64,000 nucleotides of DNA from Amphiduros pacificus (lineage: Eukaryota > Annelida > Polychaeta > Phyllodocida > Hesionidae): contig OX439002.1 of NCBI GenBank assembly GCA_949316495.1, positions 12,704,001 to 12,768,000 on the forward strand, written 5' to 3'. This document shows positions 31,586 to 46,114 of this stretch, in pieces. The translations under genes were made by a program, and so were the position numbers. The notes under the pieces were generated by a model, which had not been told where the DNA came from, did no database searches, and saw only the letters and a program-made list of their open reading frames with translations. How positions within the stretch are numbered: position 1 is the stretch's first letter; every line of letters starts with the position of its first letter.

Positions 31586-34500
31586 GAAATATATTTTGCA
31601 TGGACATTTAAAATATGGAAGGATGATAAAAAGTGAATGACATTTAACATTGCTTATGGAAAAATGAAATCTTTAAAGTGGCTTAATTTTATGAATTATT
31701 TAAAAAACAAAAGTTGAGAGAACCAATTTAAAAGCTGCAAAGTAATTTTGAAAATTTTATTTTCAATAAAAAAAATCACTTATAGAAATGGTGAGGCAAA
31801 CATTTTACACTTCTATATCCTGCCAAAAAAGTACATTGCAGGCACTAGAACTGGTGTGACCTTCTGATGAATAGGCTTATGAAAATTAAAATGTGATAAA
31901 TATTTTTTTTTTAAATTAAGATTATTTCCAAGATAACTGGCCCTCCAAACAAAGATATCTTAAAGCAGTAATGACCAAGGGAAGTTGAGGCTACCTGTGG
32001 CTTGGGGGTCATGGCAGAGACATGTACCGGTAATATCTCTGGTCAAGGTGACTGTTATAGTTCTTTGTGTATAGCAATATGCGTTTTCACAACTACATGG
32101 ATTGCCAGGCCTTATGAGTGTCATACATCATTCCTGGATAATAAACCTGTAGTGGCAGTTACTCACAAGCCTTGACATCCCACAAAGTACCTTTCTTGAC
32201 TAAAACAAAAAAAAGAAAAATAAAGTTAACTGTTTGTCAAGGATATCCAGCACTGGCTGTGAAAAAGAATTTTTAAAATATTCAAATGTTATTTGTCCAT
32301 TACATTGGCTTATAACTCTTTTCAATAACCTGAGGGTTCCACTTGGTGGGAGGGAAGTGACGCTCATGCAAGAATAATAGTAAAAACAAGAAAATGATAC
32401 AGAATGTTCTATTCTGGAGTTTGCTTTATTCTTGTCCCAGTACATGAGTTGCTGGTGTAGACCCACCATGTACATTATATCTTATTTGATACAGAACAGG
32501 ACAAGCAACAACATAACACTACAATTAAGTCAACCTGTACATAACATACAGAACAAGGTGTCCCAACTTGACATCCACACTAGCCCATAAAAATATACAT
32601 CACCAAATCTAATGTAGGGTATACTGGTTCTATTTGTGTTGTTTTACCATAGTGCAAGTAGTTCTGGCTGTTTTTGACATTACATAACAACATATTTATC
32701 TGTTTATCATATTCACAATGATGAAAATCTAAACTTGCCTTCCAATATAACAGATGTTGCATTACAAGAGTCACCATCTTTTTAAACTTATTTCCATTAG
32801 ACAAAAATGGGCGTTTCCCCATCTAATAAAGCAAATGCAATTCTTCTGGGCACAGTGATATATTATATTCTGTATAATATATTTTACATACATGTACAAA
32901 ATATCCTACAATTTCTCTGTGTTAAATACCCACCCATTGTATTATACACACATGTGACATGGTATTGCTTTGGTGTTTGTAATGTACAGTTGCTCTAGTC
33001 TGCCCCCTATGTAAGCTCAGTGTTGCCACCTGGTGTGCATTATTCTATTAATATATATATATATATTTATACTGAACATGCATCAATATCTACATACAAA
33101 CAATGTCTACATAGATTTGCCTCTTCATATGATATCACACACAACTCTTCTCACCACCCACCCCTAAATTGCAGTGTTTAGCATCATCAAAACTCAACTT
33201 AACCAGGATCTTTACATTTAATCATGAATACATATCAAAAACATTGTATATTGAGAGGAACATTAAACATCACACAATCTGAACATACTGATTATTCTCA
33301 TATTATAAATAAAACACAAAAGACAACTAATCAACATTTCAAAACAGTTCCTCTGATTTTTTAACAGCAATTAGTAATCCTCTTGATTTTGAAATGTTAA
33401 AATTATTTTTTTAAACAAACATTTTATAATTCATGGTACTGCAGGACTTGACTATGCAATCTCTGCCCATGGCACATAAATATTCTCTTCTACTGTCACT
33501 ACTTGTCTTCTTTATATCTACACAATAGAATATATATCCTAAAACTGCATTTGTACACACTAAAAAACTACGGACACTCCGGTCTCAGATAATTTACACT
33601 CTGTTTGTCTTCGACCGATACATTACAGCCGTCTTTGAAGTTATCTTTCAGCAAATTAAAAAATTTTGAAAGAATCTTTCTCATTCTTTTCTGAATACTA
33701 TGTGTATAAAGTACTTGAAAATCAGAGAAGAATCTGATATTGCTATCATCACCATTAATTCCAAACCTTTAATTTTTAATCTATTTATTATTTATTATTT
33801 TTTATCATTTTAACTGATTAGCTTTTAGAGAAAAGTTCACAGTTGTGAACATATGAATAATGTATGGAGTAACAAGAGAATGTAGCACTTGAGTTTGATT
33901 CAGAAAAGCCATATTGACAAAGTACCCAATTGCTTCTTCTTGTATGATGGGCACACAGAGTTTTAAGTGCATCACAATATTTTCATTGCTTTGTAACCAA
34001 CCCATTTATTCAACTCAAGTGAACTTCAAAGGTTTCTGTAAAGTTTCTTTATCTTTAACCACACTGTTTCAATGTTAAACAGAATGTAAGGTAGCAGTAT
34101 AACAGGCAAGTTAATCTGGACCCTGTATATATCTGGTACAGACAATAACAAATGATCCCTATATTTACCAGAAATCATTTACAATTGTTAAATCTGCAGC
34201 ATAAATCACATCAAGCAACCTATCATGGTAGTTTACATTTTCAAGGGTTCAAATTCATTTTTTAACTATTTGATCATGGAATACATATTTCAATGTTGCC
34301 ATCCCTGTGTACAGTGTGTGGGTCCACTCTGTCAGTCTTTAGGGTGGTCCCTTCCCGATTTCTGATGTTATATTGTATGAATTTATTCAGATTCCTGATG
34401 AGTACTTTTGAAGTGCAGAACTTTATTTGGTTGATGCAGCAGTTTGATATTATGATTGTCTACATTATTTCATGAAAATGTTAACCCTTGTATATTTGTA

Positions 34501-37500
34501 TCACACTTTAATCATAAACATAACAATTCATAGAATGTGACTGAAGCAGTCTTTTATTTAGCACAGCACACAGTGCTTTTCTATCAACCTCTAAAACATG
34601 TTTTTTTACCTTTACTTGGCTATCCACTGATATTGAAACAAATGAATCACCAATGATACAACAATGTGACATTAGTTGGCATGCCAGGCCTCACTTTACC
34701 ATAATCAACCACTGGAAGTGAGTCCAACCTCCTAACCTTTATTACACAAGTATTTAAACTTTATGTAACTAACTTATCACTGACAATCATATTCATGTGT
34801 ACATATATATTTTATTTCTCCAGCACTATGAATTATATCCCAACAAAGATCTCACACTATGAACAATAATATGAATAATTGCAAGCCTTGCTCATATTTG
34901 CCAGCTATGTGTTAACATTATGTTTCAAGACAATAATTCTTTATTACTGAACCTTTGATTTTTGAAATGTTATGCAATGTTCACATATCTTGGTGTTTTG
35001 AACTCATTAATTTTCTCCAATGTGATTCAATGCTCTGATAATATATCTGATTGAATTAGATTTTAATTCACATGATGGCTACTAGATGGCAGACCAAACT
35101 TGCAGAGATACAGGCAGTTCTCAAATTCTGCCGCCATTTTGATGGCTTGATTCATTGGCATCCATTTTGTGGCTGCTCAAGTCAAAAGAATGGAGGAACC
35201 AAGAGAAGACCTCCTTACTTTGTTTTTGTTCTCTTTATCATGAATCAAATAATCATTTGTTAAATGTTGTGGCAGGTTGATTTCCTCATCTAATATTGCA
35301 CTACTGGCATATTTATGTATATTCTCATCACATTTGTTTTATTGTTACCTAATGTGGCACTAATATAGTGCAATGTAGCACCAACAAAATGCTAAATATA
35401 TGATTAACACTTTGTTCACCTTTTCTTAATAGTCTTGCTTGTGTGTATATCAATAGCTCATTAATTCTTTGACAGATATTGATTATTGTATTGAACTCAA
35501 CATTGGGGATAGTGGATGTCCATCTCACATAGAGGTTTGCATGATCCCTGATTGAAGTGATTATCTAAATAAATGTGTTTATTGACAGATTTGTGGTATA
35601 AACCCATGTTCACTTCAATGCCTGTCCACAATTTTATGATTTTTTAAGACAATCTTTTAATTACTGGTTATATCCAAAGTGTCCCCATCCCCATTCTGTT
35701 GAATTGGCCAGAAACAATAGCCCCGAGGCATCACTATGGGTGAATACCATTGCTAGGAAGGCATGAATAAGACAGGAGGGTCATTGACCCACAATGGTAT
35801 GAGTCACTGGTCTGTGTGCGGGATTTTATTTTAGCATCTGCCGAACTGACCACAAGTCTCAAATTATCTGCCTCTCATATCTGTCCCGTGATTTCTACAA
35901 GTTAAATATATATCATATCTGATGGCTTAATCTACAACCAATTGACAGATGCAATTTCCACCACCTTTATGGAGGCAAGGTTTTGTACTCATTATCTTTT
36001 TTTCAAATAAATAAATCATGGAATGTATTTGAATGAAGTATGCATGATCTGCAACTTGTGAGCAATCAGGAATATTTGACTGGAATGCAACTGTTATAAT
36101 AATAAATATAATATGCTTTCAAGTTTATAATGATTGAAATAAATGGAAATCAACTGATAACACACATTAGGAATCATGAGCCATCTCAACAGTAACTCAG
36201 TGTCAAATCATCAATAATATAACTTTGATACATACTCTTACAGATAATAGCAATAATATAACATTTGAGCAATTTCTATACAGATGTTAAAGGCAACAAC
36301 ATAATAATTTGTGGTCTGATGAGAGCAAGTTAAACCCTAAGAACAGAGACTTGGTCGATGTTATATTGATGTGACTTTGACACATTCTCATGATGTCATG
36401 CGTAACTGCTGGTATCATATGACATCCGGTCACTGCAGCATTCATTTAACATGGAATATTGTTTCCTGATTTATACAGTTTTAAACACCTTTCTGAATCA
36501 AATATCTGCTCTTGGGATCTTCTTCCTTGACAAAAAGGTTATCCTGTACATCACAGTACCAATCATGTAACTCACATTCACCAATAAATCTCGTATATTT
36601 TGCATATTCCTTTAAAATTTTGGGTTTTGTGACTTTGTTCATTTTGATATCTTCAAATTGTTCACTCCATTATAAAGGTGACAGAGCAGCATAGATGTTC
36701 TCTGTTTGAAATTATAAAAATAATTAAGATTATCATTTGAAAGTTTCCATGTTTAATGCATAATATACAAGATTTACAAATACTATGTTCACGATTTCTT
36801 ATAATCTATGACACCACCACTGCAACAGTGAAGATTTTTCAATTCAAGTCCAAGATGAGATCATTAATGAAATACACACTGATGATCTCCTACAAAAATA
36901 TTCTAAAACTCTGTTCTTATCATAGTAAAATATGGTTATTTTTAAGACAATATATCAAATCCAGTGCACCACACATTTTCCGAAAAGATTATTATCTTTG
37001 AAATTTAGTTTTATTAATCTTGGCCAGATATTCTGCATTAGAGTCAAATATTAATTCAAAAGTTGTTCATCTATCAAATAGCAGGGTACAAAGTTACTGA
37101 TATTTTGTCTTAAATGTGCACCTGAATACATGATTGCCATGGTCAAGATATGGATGTAAAGACATCCAGCTATTTAACACATATATCATTTCAATATCTC
37201 CTGGTAGATATACATATAGTATCCATCAAGTTTAAACACTTCAAATTGTGATAATAACAATAAAAACACATTGTACCTTATATCTGCCTAAGACCTCACC
37301 AGTACCAGATCTGGGTACAACTCCAATAAAGCTGGAGCCTGCCATATTAAATACTATCGTTCATTTGGTTTCTGAGATTTCCACAATAAAATTTAATAGA
37401 TAAAATAAAGTTAATTTAGTCTGTTATGTTCAATCAGATTATATCATGTAATTTGGAAGGTAGTGTTTGTTATGATGAAGATTTATCCAGCGATATTCAT

Positions 37501-38570
37501 AGTAACGTTTTTGTAAATAGAAATATTCAGAATTCAAATTTGATGAATACCACCTAACTTAACAACTCTGAGGTGTCCTGTTTACAGACAATATCTGCTG
37601 ATGGAAAATGCCATCCTGGGAGCTATGGGCGAGCATATCACATGGATGTACTCTGTCTTCCACTCTGAGTGACCATTGGAGCAGCATGTATGTCAGAATT
37701 AGTGGAGTGATTCACACAACTAATTTGAAATTCCTACAACATTTTATCTGCTTAAACTATCTGTGGCAAAGATTCCACCTACAACAAAGCCAAGAGTTTT
37801 AAAAAAATCATTGTTTCTGTTCCAAAAAAAATGGTCTGATTATTTTGTTCATGTTCAAATGTCCAACAAGCAGAAACAATCATTTTTTTTCTTGGCCTTA
37901 TTTCCCTCCTCCAAGACTTAAACTGGTGCATAAAGAGAGTACATGTATATCTCATTTCTCAAACGGGTAAAATTTTCTACCACAATACATGGTTATGTAC
38001 ATAATAAGAATCAACCTTTGGCACTTGTGCACTTTCATATATATATGATATACATGTATTTAAGATTACTAGTTTAAGACTTTAGACACAACTCCATATA
38101 TATTTTTTGTTTTATTTTTTTGTATGTCTGATCCCTGGGCTCTAATCTACTCTTCTTTATATTGCACAAACAACAAACATCTAACTATGCTATCACTGAG
38201 TGTAATGCATCACCAACTTCATTATCTTTTCTGTAGCATCTTTTCCTGTTTATTGCCAAATATGATGTTCGTTTACAGCAAACATCTCCCTGAAGATCTG
38301 GCTGGAACCCATCACTGCTGGGATTAACTGCCACTCTGTATCTTGGTGCTTGGAGGTATATGCTTGTGTGAGGTTTGCGTGGGAGGAGACTGTTGCCTTG
38401 GGGTCCTCCTGGCTGGGGATGGTACAGCATCCCTGAGGACCCATATCACTGACCCACCCAGCCCACACATAAACCCCACCACCAACCCCTTCACATGCCA
38501 CCGACACAGGGGCTTCTTCAGAAATCTCCAATAATGACAAATTTCCAATCACTTTGTTAAAAATAACTTT
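31586..38570. other. 7 kb without recognisable genes, downstream of SLC5A7
   Basis: AT-rich, mostly single-copy sequence with scattered short open frames that look random on both strands. A short (TA)n lies at about 33050-33066. Because SLC5A7 is transcribed toward this region, the part nearest 39350 is its 3' flank and may include a long 3' UTR. No transposon ends were found. Apparent small ORFs (for example near 33805-34005 and 36756-37001) show no domain or splice context. Confidence 0.4.
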
Positions 38571-38574
38571 GCTC

Positions 38575-38695
38575 CAAAGCAGTCCCCTAGAGAAGCTCCC
38601 CCTGCAGAAGCCCCCCTCCAGAATCCCTCCTGGAGAAGCCCCCTGGAGAAGCCCCCCCTGGAGAAGCCCCCCCTGGAGAAGCCCCACTGCTCCTA
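38575..38695. repeat. Short GC-rich tandem repeat (CCCCTGGAGAAGCCC type)
   Basis: Six to seven copies of a 14-18 bp unit (GAGAAGCCCCCCCTG and variants), becoming more regular toward the right end. It lies 0.66 kb downstream of the SLC5A7 stop. On the minus strand it reads as GGLLQGGLLQG-like, a translation artefact. Confidence 0.75.
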
Positions 38696-39352
38696 CAGAC
38701 TGTGACTATCTTGGGCAGCTACGTACTGTTCTTCATTAAGCATCTCTCAGTTGGTCCATAAAACCATTCAAGGTCCCCAATTTGTCAAGCATGTCTGCTC
38801 TTCTGGTTTATGAGATCCCATTTAATTAATGACACAATCCCCCTACCTAAATGTGCTGCATACATCCTGTAGTTCAGTGAAAGCTTAACACGTTGATATT
38901 GCTATGACACACAAGTACCTGTTTAGGGCTACCTCTATGGCATACTATATTCTCCAACTACGACTAGCATATTGTCTCAGTGGCCTAGCTTATAACATTC
39001 AGCCAGCGAATGTCCTCCACAACCTCCTGGCTTGATCACCCCATGCCCATCTTACAGCACCACAAAGCTCTCTCTTGCACAATGAGAACACTGTGTATCT
39101 CTTCTCTATCAAGTGTAAAAAGTGTCTTTAGATCCATTTAAGTTTGTGTTTTTGTTTTTATTTCAGCATAGACCATTTTCACTTTCATTTCACTCTGAAT
39201 ATTTTCCTTTTATTTCGCATTGTGCCCAAATGTTAACACTTGTTCATTGACATTCCTGGGTGTTAAACTTTTTCCTTTCATTTCACAGCCCAGGAACATA
39301 CACAAAATAATGGAATTGTAGGCAATCACATGACCTAGGTATTACTGCTGCG

Positions 39353-40763
39353 TTATAATCCAGTGGTATTTTCCATATACTCCGGTGGCTTTGACGGAGG
39401 TTCCGGAGTCATTGGTGATATTTCCAGACCTTTGTTGTCCACACCTTTACTTGGATCTAGAAGATCATCTTTTGAGAATTTAAGGGCAGGGTTTATTTCC
39501 CCGTTGGCATCTAAGGTCTTCTTTGCATTTAGCATTGTCATTTCCCCATTTCCATTCCCGTTCCCGTTATCTGTTGGCTCTTTGAGAGCTATCACCTCAT
39601 CTGGTATGTTAACTACACACTGAAATACATCCCAATGCTTGGGCCACCTGCCAGACTCAAAATAATGCTTGGTGGGTAGGGAAACTGCAAGAATGGTTCC
39701 AAAACTGATCAACATACAAAGTGTCTTGAAGGGAAAGCGCTGCACATCATTCTCGTAATCATAAAAGGGGTACTTCATGATGGAGGGTAGATGGATAAGC
39801 GGTTCACCGCCTAACAAGCGGAACAGCAATCCCATACAGTATCCAGCCAGAGATCCGTACGTGTTGGATTCCTTGATATAGACAACAGACACCAGTTGTG
39901 GGAAGAGGATGACGTAGACAAGATCGGCACAGAGGTACCACAGGCCGTAGATGGTGGTGATGGTGATCCCCATGACAGTGGCAAGAGCTCCCACGCCAAA
40001 GATGGCAAAACGCATCACCCAGATAATCTCACGCTCAGATGCCTAGATCAAACAACAAAACACAACACACTGAGCACATCATCGTGAAAAAGCCAAATTC
40101 TTTTATTCAGTTGGAGACTTTTCAGATGGAAAAGACTGCTTAAAATCCTGTGACAAAATTGCCAAAACCAGTTGCTATATTAACCATTTGATTGTTGTCC
40201 ATGTTTAGCAGAGGTAAACATATGGAATTTCAGGTTCAATATTCAGTGATGAAAGTCAACATTCAGGAAAAAACCTGAAAACCTTAAAAATTAGCCTGAA
40301 GATACCCCTACCCCCTTTCAGAAATGTCACTTTTGGATGTTTCAGACTGAAGACTTTCATCACTGAATATTGAGAATGATGTTAGCATGAATCAAAAATA
40401 AAAAAGCAAACTATACCTTCTGTCTGAAAATGAGCTTGTAGAGATTCCTGGCAAACATAGAACTGGCCCCGAGTATAGAGGAGTCAGCAGAGGACATGAC
40501 AGCTGCTGAGACTGCCCCGAGACCGATGAAGGACACCCAGGGCGGGCACAGGTACTGCATCACCATGGGCAGGATCAGCTTCTGGTCCTCAGGGGGGATG
40601 TCCGGCCGACCCCACTCTGTCTGATTCCAATCTGAATCAAAGGTTTATATTCTACTTAAATTCTATTACCACAAAAAGCTTAAAACCTACATTATACAAT
40701 GATATGGAAAAATTGAGGTTGAAAATGTGACTGATTTTTTGTGAAGGAAATCACATGTCATGG

Positions 40764-40845
<82 letters not shown>

Positions 40846-43800
40846 CCTGCAGCAGTGGCTATGGCCCCTATGATCACAGGTGGAATGGCCATGATGACGC
40901 AGCCCCCAGCTGCTACATAAGATAGAATCTGGGCACGGAAAGCACTCTTTGATGAGAGCACACGCTGGAAGTAAACCTGCAAAACAAAATGGGAACCACT
41001 AAAAACCATTCCAAAAATTGTCAAAATGTGGTTATGCAAAATTGAATCATTTTGGTTTATTTTATTATTTCTGGCATTAAACATATTTGTATTTTCTGGC
41101 TCCTAAGAGAGCATGATGCTGGAGGCAAATGTCTTTCTCTTCTTCTCTTGATTTTATATATCCGATGCTGTATTGCAGGAAATATCTGCTATGTTTGTTG
41201 TCATGGACTTATAACAAGGTTCAAATGAAAGAAGATCATATTAAGACCATCACACTCATTAGGTACCAGATTCTTTTATTTCATCCTCACTTATTATTAA
41301 TAAAGAAGCCTGCTAAATTTGATTTAAAAACAACAATTATCTGAACATTTCTCTATGGAAGCATTTTCTCCATAACTCACCTGCCATGGAATGCCACCAA
41401 AGATGAGGAGGAGTCCGGTATCAATCCATACTCCGATGTCGGCATTATCCAGTGATCCCACCCACGTCTCCTTTGTGGTGTGGATGTTCTCCACAACAGG
41501 ATTCGTCAGTGCAAAGGGAACTGCTAACCACTGAAGAAAACATTCAATAATCATTACATTACAGTTAAGGATTAATCATCTGAAACAATATATATTTGAC
41601 ATAGATGAATTAATTTCACTAATCAAGATTGCTTGGAAATTATCTTTTGGTATTAATCTTATGTTCATGATATAAAAATATTTTCTGTCTACTATATTTT
41701 AACTTAAATGTATCTCATTTTATAGGATATTTTATCACTGACTAATACAACCTAAGTGGGTCTCTTTGTTCCTGTCTTGTTCGGTTTCCTATCTTTGCAT
41801 GCTTTTCCAATTTTCATTTCTTTTGTAGTCCAAATCAGATTAATGTTGTGTTCAATGGAGCCAGATTGTAATCACAATAATGTTTGTGAAAAGACTACAC
41901 AGCGACTCCCATTGGCAGGAACTCAAATATTTCCAGATTATTATCCAGGATGACTCTTAGTTGGAGACTGAGCTTCAGGGAGACCAGATAGGAAAGGCTG
42001 GATAACAAGATCTGGCTCACTTGACAAATAATGGAACAATATCCAATCAAAATATGGACTAAATAGACATATCTGGACCTAGATCATCATGCCAATCAAG
42101 AAAACAAAGTGACATGGCAAAGAGGTCAGTTGAATATCACAGGAAATGGTTCAATCAAATACCATAGCAAATGGGCAAATCAATTATAAATGAATATAAG
42201 TATGCCCTACTCATGGGCATGTTCCACTTAATGCAAAGGATGTTAATTGAGAAATGGCTATTTAAAGATGACCTAACTTATACAATTTTATGAAAACATT
42301 TGTGACCTTGAAAAGTAGGTCAAGATTGTGACCTTGAAAATTAGGTCAAGATAAAGATTAGCTTCTAGCGTGAAGGCTACTGTAATTTTTGAAACAATAA
42401 TACAGATTCTACATAATTCTTTACAGGATTCTCCACCTTCTTTTCACAAGTCTTAGAGATATGGAACAAATCCAGATATATTGGAGGAATCGTGGAAAAA
42501 CAACAAGAACATATGACCCTACTATTCTCTGGCCCTACAAAGTTGCTGGACACTAATTGATACATGTGCTTGTATGAATAGAATAAGCTCAAGAAATAAA
42601 GTAAAGTCAATGTAGGAGGTCAATGAATGTACTTACAAGACCAACAAGGATGCAGAAGAGCTGCACGACATCAGTGTATGCCACCGAGTAGAGTCCTCCG
42701 AACAGGGTGTAGGCAATAGCGATACAGGCGGACACCACCACAGCGGTCGTGTTGTTTATATCTATGATCACCGACAATGTGGCACCTAAAATTCCACCAA
42801 AAACATAAAGGTATTCATGCCACTATTTCACTCAAATGATATCTTGGATATTCTCCTTTGTACAAAATAAGTGACATATTGTTCTGTGATATTGATTATG
42901 CATTGTGCTGCCTATTTTGGAGGAGGTTGCTCTATCAGGCAGATATAGTATACACAAAAATAAGAAGAGACAAAACTATAAGTTGTGAATATATTACTCT
43001 TTGTGGTTTCTATGCGAAATGACTGACAGGAGCTTCCAACAATTTAAAATTACAATTTTACTGTTTCAACAGCTATTAACATGCTGCGATCAATATTTTA
43101 TCACACATATCATGATAGCCAGTTCTGGGAATAAATGTAAGTTCATGTGAGTTAGATATGTTCTATCAAGGTTAATTTATTATCCGATTCAACATGTTAA
43201 TTATAGTTTGATCATTATCTGAGTTATCATGTAGTTTTAGTATAGTTTGTTTACTATTTGAGTTATCATACATTTAGCTTTATCATAGTATGTTTACCAA
43301 ATGAGTTATCATAAACATTGCTTCATCAGAGTTTATTATCTGAGTTGCCATACATATTGCTTCATCATAGTTTGTTTATTGAGTTGTCATACATACTGCT
43401 TCATCATAGTTTGTTTATTGAGTTGTCATACATACTGCTTCATCATAGTTTGTTTATTGAGTTGCCATACATAAAGTGTCATCATAGTTTGTTTATTGAG
43501 TTGCCATACATAAAGTGTCATCATAGCTTGTTTATTGAGTTGCCATACATAAAGTTTCATCATAGTTTGTTTATTGAGTTGTCATACATATTGCTTCATC
43601 ATAGTTTGTTTATTGAGTTGCCATACATAAAGCTTCATCAAAGTTTGTTTATTGAGTTGTCATACATATTGCTTCATCATAGTTTGTTTATTGAGTTGTC
43701 ATACATATTTCTTCATCATAGTTTGTTTATTGAGTTGCCATACATAAAGTGTCATCATAGTTTGTTTATTGAGTTGCCATACATAAAGTTTCATCATAGT

Positions 43801-46114
43801 TTGTTTATTGAGTTGTCATACATATTGCTTCATCATAGTTTGTTTATTGAGTTGTCATACATAAAGTTTCACCATAGTTTGTTTATTGAGTTGTCATACA
43901 TATTTCTTCCTCAAAGTTAGTTTATTGAGTTGTCAAACATATTGCTTCATCATAGTTTGTTTATTGAGTTGTCATACATATTTCTTCATCATAGTTTGTT
44001 TATTGAGTTGTCATACATATTTCTTCATCATAGTTTGTTTATAAAGTTGTCAAACATATTGCTTCATCATAGTTTGTTTATTGAGTTGTCATACATATTT
44101 CTTCATCATAGTTTGTTTATAAAGTTGTCATACATATTTCTTCATCATAGTTTGTTTATTGAGTTGTCATACATATTTCTTCATCATAGTTTGTTTATAA
44201 AGTTGTCAAACATATTGCTTCATCATAGTTTGTTTATTGAGTTGTCATACATATTGCTTCATCATAGTTTGTTTATAAAGTTGTCATACATATTTCTTCA
44301 TCATAGTTTGTTTATTGAGTTGTCATACATATTTCTTCATCATAGTTTGTTTATTGAGTTGCCATACACATTGCTTCAATATACTTTGTTTATTAATTGA
44401 ATTAATGCATAGAGCTTCACAGTGATTGTTTGTTATTTGAATTGTCCTGCATATACTTTCTTCAGTTTGTTTTCCCCAGTTGTAATGTGTCAATATATTA
44501 CATTTCTTTTTTTAAATTTGAATTGCAAATTTAATTTGATGTTAGAAGGTGGTATTTTTTATGTTTATTTATAAGTGCTTTTGCAATATTATCAGATCAC
44601 TCAGAAGAAAGACTTCATTCAAAACCCTACTGGGGCAACTGGTCTGCAAGAGCCCTCACAGGGCAAATATCTAGATCTGCCTTTAAAAAATCGTTTTTTC
44701 TTCAAAATCAGTTCTAGTTTATCAGTTGGTTATGAGTAAACCAGTTACATTTATAACTGTGCCATTAACTACTTAGAATGAATACTACACAACTGGTGTT
44801 TAATTAATTATCACAAATACATCAAACTAATCTAAATGTAGTGCTTCAAGGTCTCAAAATCTTAAATCTCTCCAATTCTATACAATATTTTAAGATTTTG
44901 TACAAAAGATATTTGAAACAGTAATATTATGACAATCTCTTTTCTGATTAAATATTAGGTACATATAATGTTCAAGGTATTTTCTTTTAAGTCTGTAATA
45001 AGTGGAATGTATATCTCTAATTCTGACATACACAAACTGTAGGATCTACATTGCTTGTGATCTGTCCCCCTTTGAGGGCCTGCAGGCAGCTATCAGAGCA
45101 TACTGACTTACCCAGAGCAGACAAGATGGCTGCAGACCAGAAGACTTCTCCCAGGAGGGCGGGGATGAAGAGCAAACCTCCCATCCTCTCTCCATACTTG
45201 CGCTGGAATGGGTCTAACATTGTCACATAGCCTTCTGTTCTCATCTTGTTGGCAAAGAAGAATCCACCTGTTAATAAACAGCCCAAAAACAACACTGGAA
45301 TGAGTGACAATGGCACAGATGATGGCAAATGAACAATGTTTTTGACGAGCAAGGCTTTGCTTGGGGGTCAACTTGTGTGTGAGAGGATCGTAGTACATTT
45401 CTGGAAGGAGGGAAATGTCAGCAGTTTAACTGCCATCTTATTGCATTTGTTCGTAAGCAAATGGTGCAGAAATCGGTATTCTTAAACTAGTCTAGATGCA
45501 ATTTCCTATTGGAAATGACTTTTATTGTATTTTTATGTATAATGTAATTGTACTTTTTCTCTTTTTCTTTATTGTGTGAATTTGGCTGTGCACATAAAAA
45601 GATATGGAGATGCATGCAGTTATATTACACACATTAACACAGCCAACAAGAGGCTGTATTCATATAAAAGAATAAGCTATATCATATATCATACACTGTC
45701 ACAAATTCTATATCTGACAAGTGTGGATTTGACATTTATCTCAACTGATAAAAATGTCAAAAGAAATTTTCATCAGCAACTACTTACAATTTACTTTTCT
45801 ACACCAAAATATAACTACTAACATAAAAGTATTTAAAACATGGATACTTCTCATAACATATAAAGCTCTAATATAAAGATCTTATTATGACTGGAAGAAG
45901 CAAAGCAAGGTTGGATGGATTATTGGATTATTGGATTATATCTCAAGTGGAAAGCCAGCTTTAACATCATACAGTAACCATTCCTCCACTAGAAATTAGG
46001 ACTTACCAAATATGAGACTAAGTGCATATCCGAAGGGTGCCTGACACCAGACCAGACCGGAGGAATATATGATCTCTGAGGTGCCATTGATATAACCTCC
46101 TCCGACCCAGGTGG
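39353..46114 (-). CDS. SLC5A7: High-affinity choline transporter (CHT1), seven exons, N-terminus missing
   Basis: Exons in transcription order: 46114-46007, 45267-45112, 42785-42637, 41530-41381, 40976-40847, 40631-40417, 40042-39353 (stop TAA). All introns are GT-AG and phases join cleanly, giving 532 aa from [12 protein letters not shown] (human about residue 58) to the stop. The protein is a Na+/Cl--dependent carrier of the SLC5 family that returns choline to cholinergic nerve terminals for acetylcholine synthesis. Diagnostic stretches: [69 protein letters not shown] and [18 protein letters not shown]. The cytoplasmic tail is about 100 aa, with an (NG)4 run and SKDDLLDP, a possible dileucine-type signal. 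The exon with TM1 was not found between 46115 and 64000 and may lie beyond. Neighbouring intron features are the (TA)39 tract and the 39-bp minisatellite. Confidence 0.95.
40765..40842. repeat. (TA)39 microsatellite at a SLC5A7 splice donor
   Basis: 78 bases of perfect TA. On the gene's strand it starts at the fifth intron base after the donor GT (40846-40845, exon 40976-40847) and fills over a third of the 215-bp intron. Length is expected to vary between individuals, because TA tracts slip readily. Confidence 0.95.
43195..44395. repeat. 39-bp minisatellite in a SLC5A7 intron
   Basis: About 27 well-kept copies (43318-44390) of a unit such as CATCATAGTTTGTTTATTGA + GTTGTCATACATATTGCTT, with three to four degenerate copies before it from 43195. 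It lies in the 2.3-kb intron between exons 45267-45112 and 42785-42637. 39 is a multiple of three and the unit has no stop on the plus strand, so two long open frames (200 and 156 codons) appear; these are not genes. Variants (GCCATACATAAAG versus GTCATACATATT) alternate, pointing to unequal exchange. Confidence 0.92.

Noticed and set aside
38250-38687. 145-codon minus-strand frame with GLLQGGLLQG repeats
   Set aside because: It is the translation of a short GC-rich tandem repeat with no domain support.
43318-44400. Long plus-strand open frames (200 and 156 codons) of repeated [12 protein letters not shown]
   Set aside because: They are produced by a 39-bp tandem repeat without a stop in one frame, on the opposite strand of a SLC5A7 intron.
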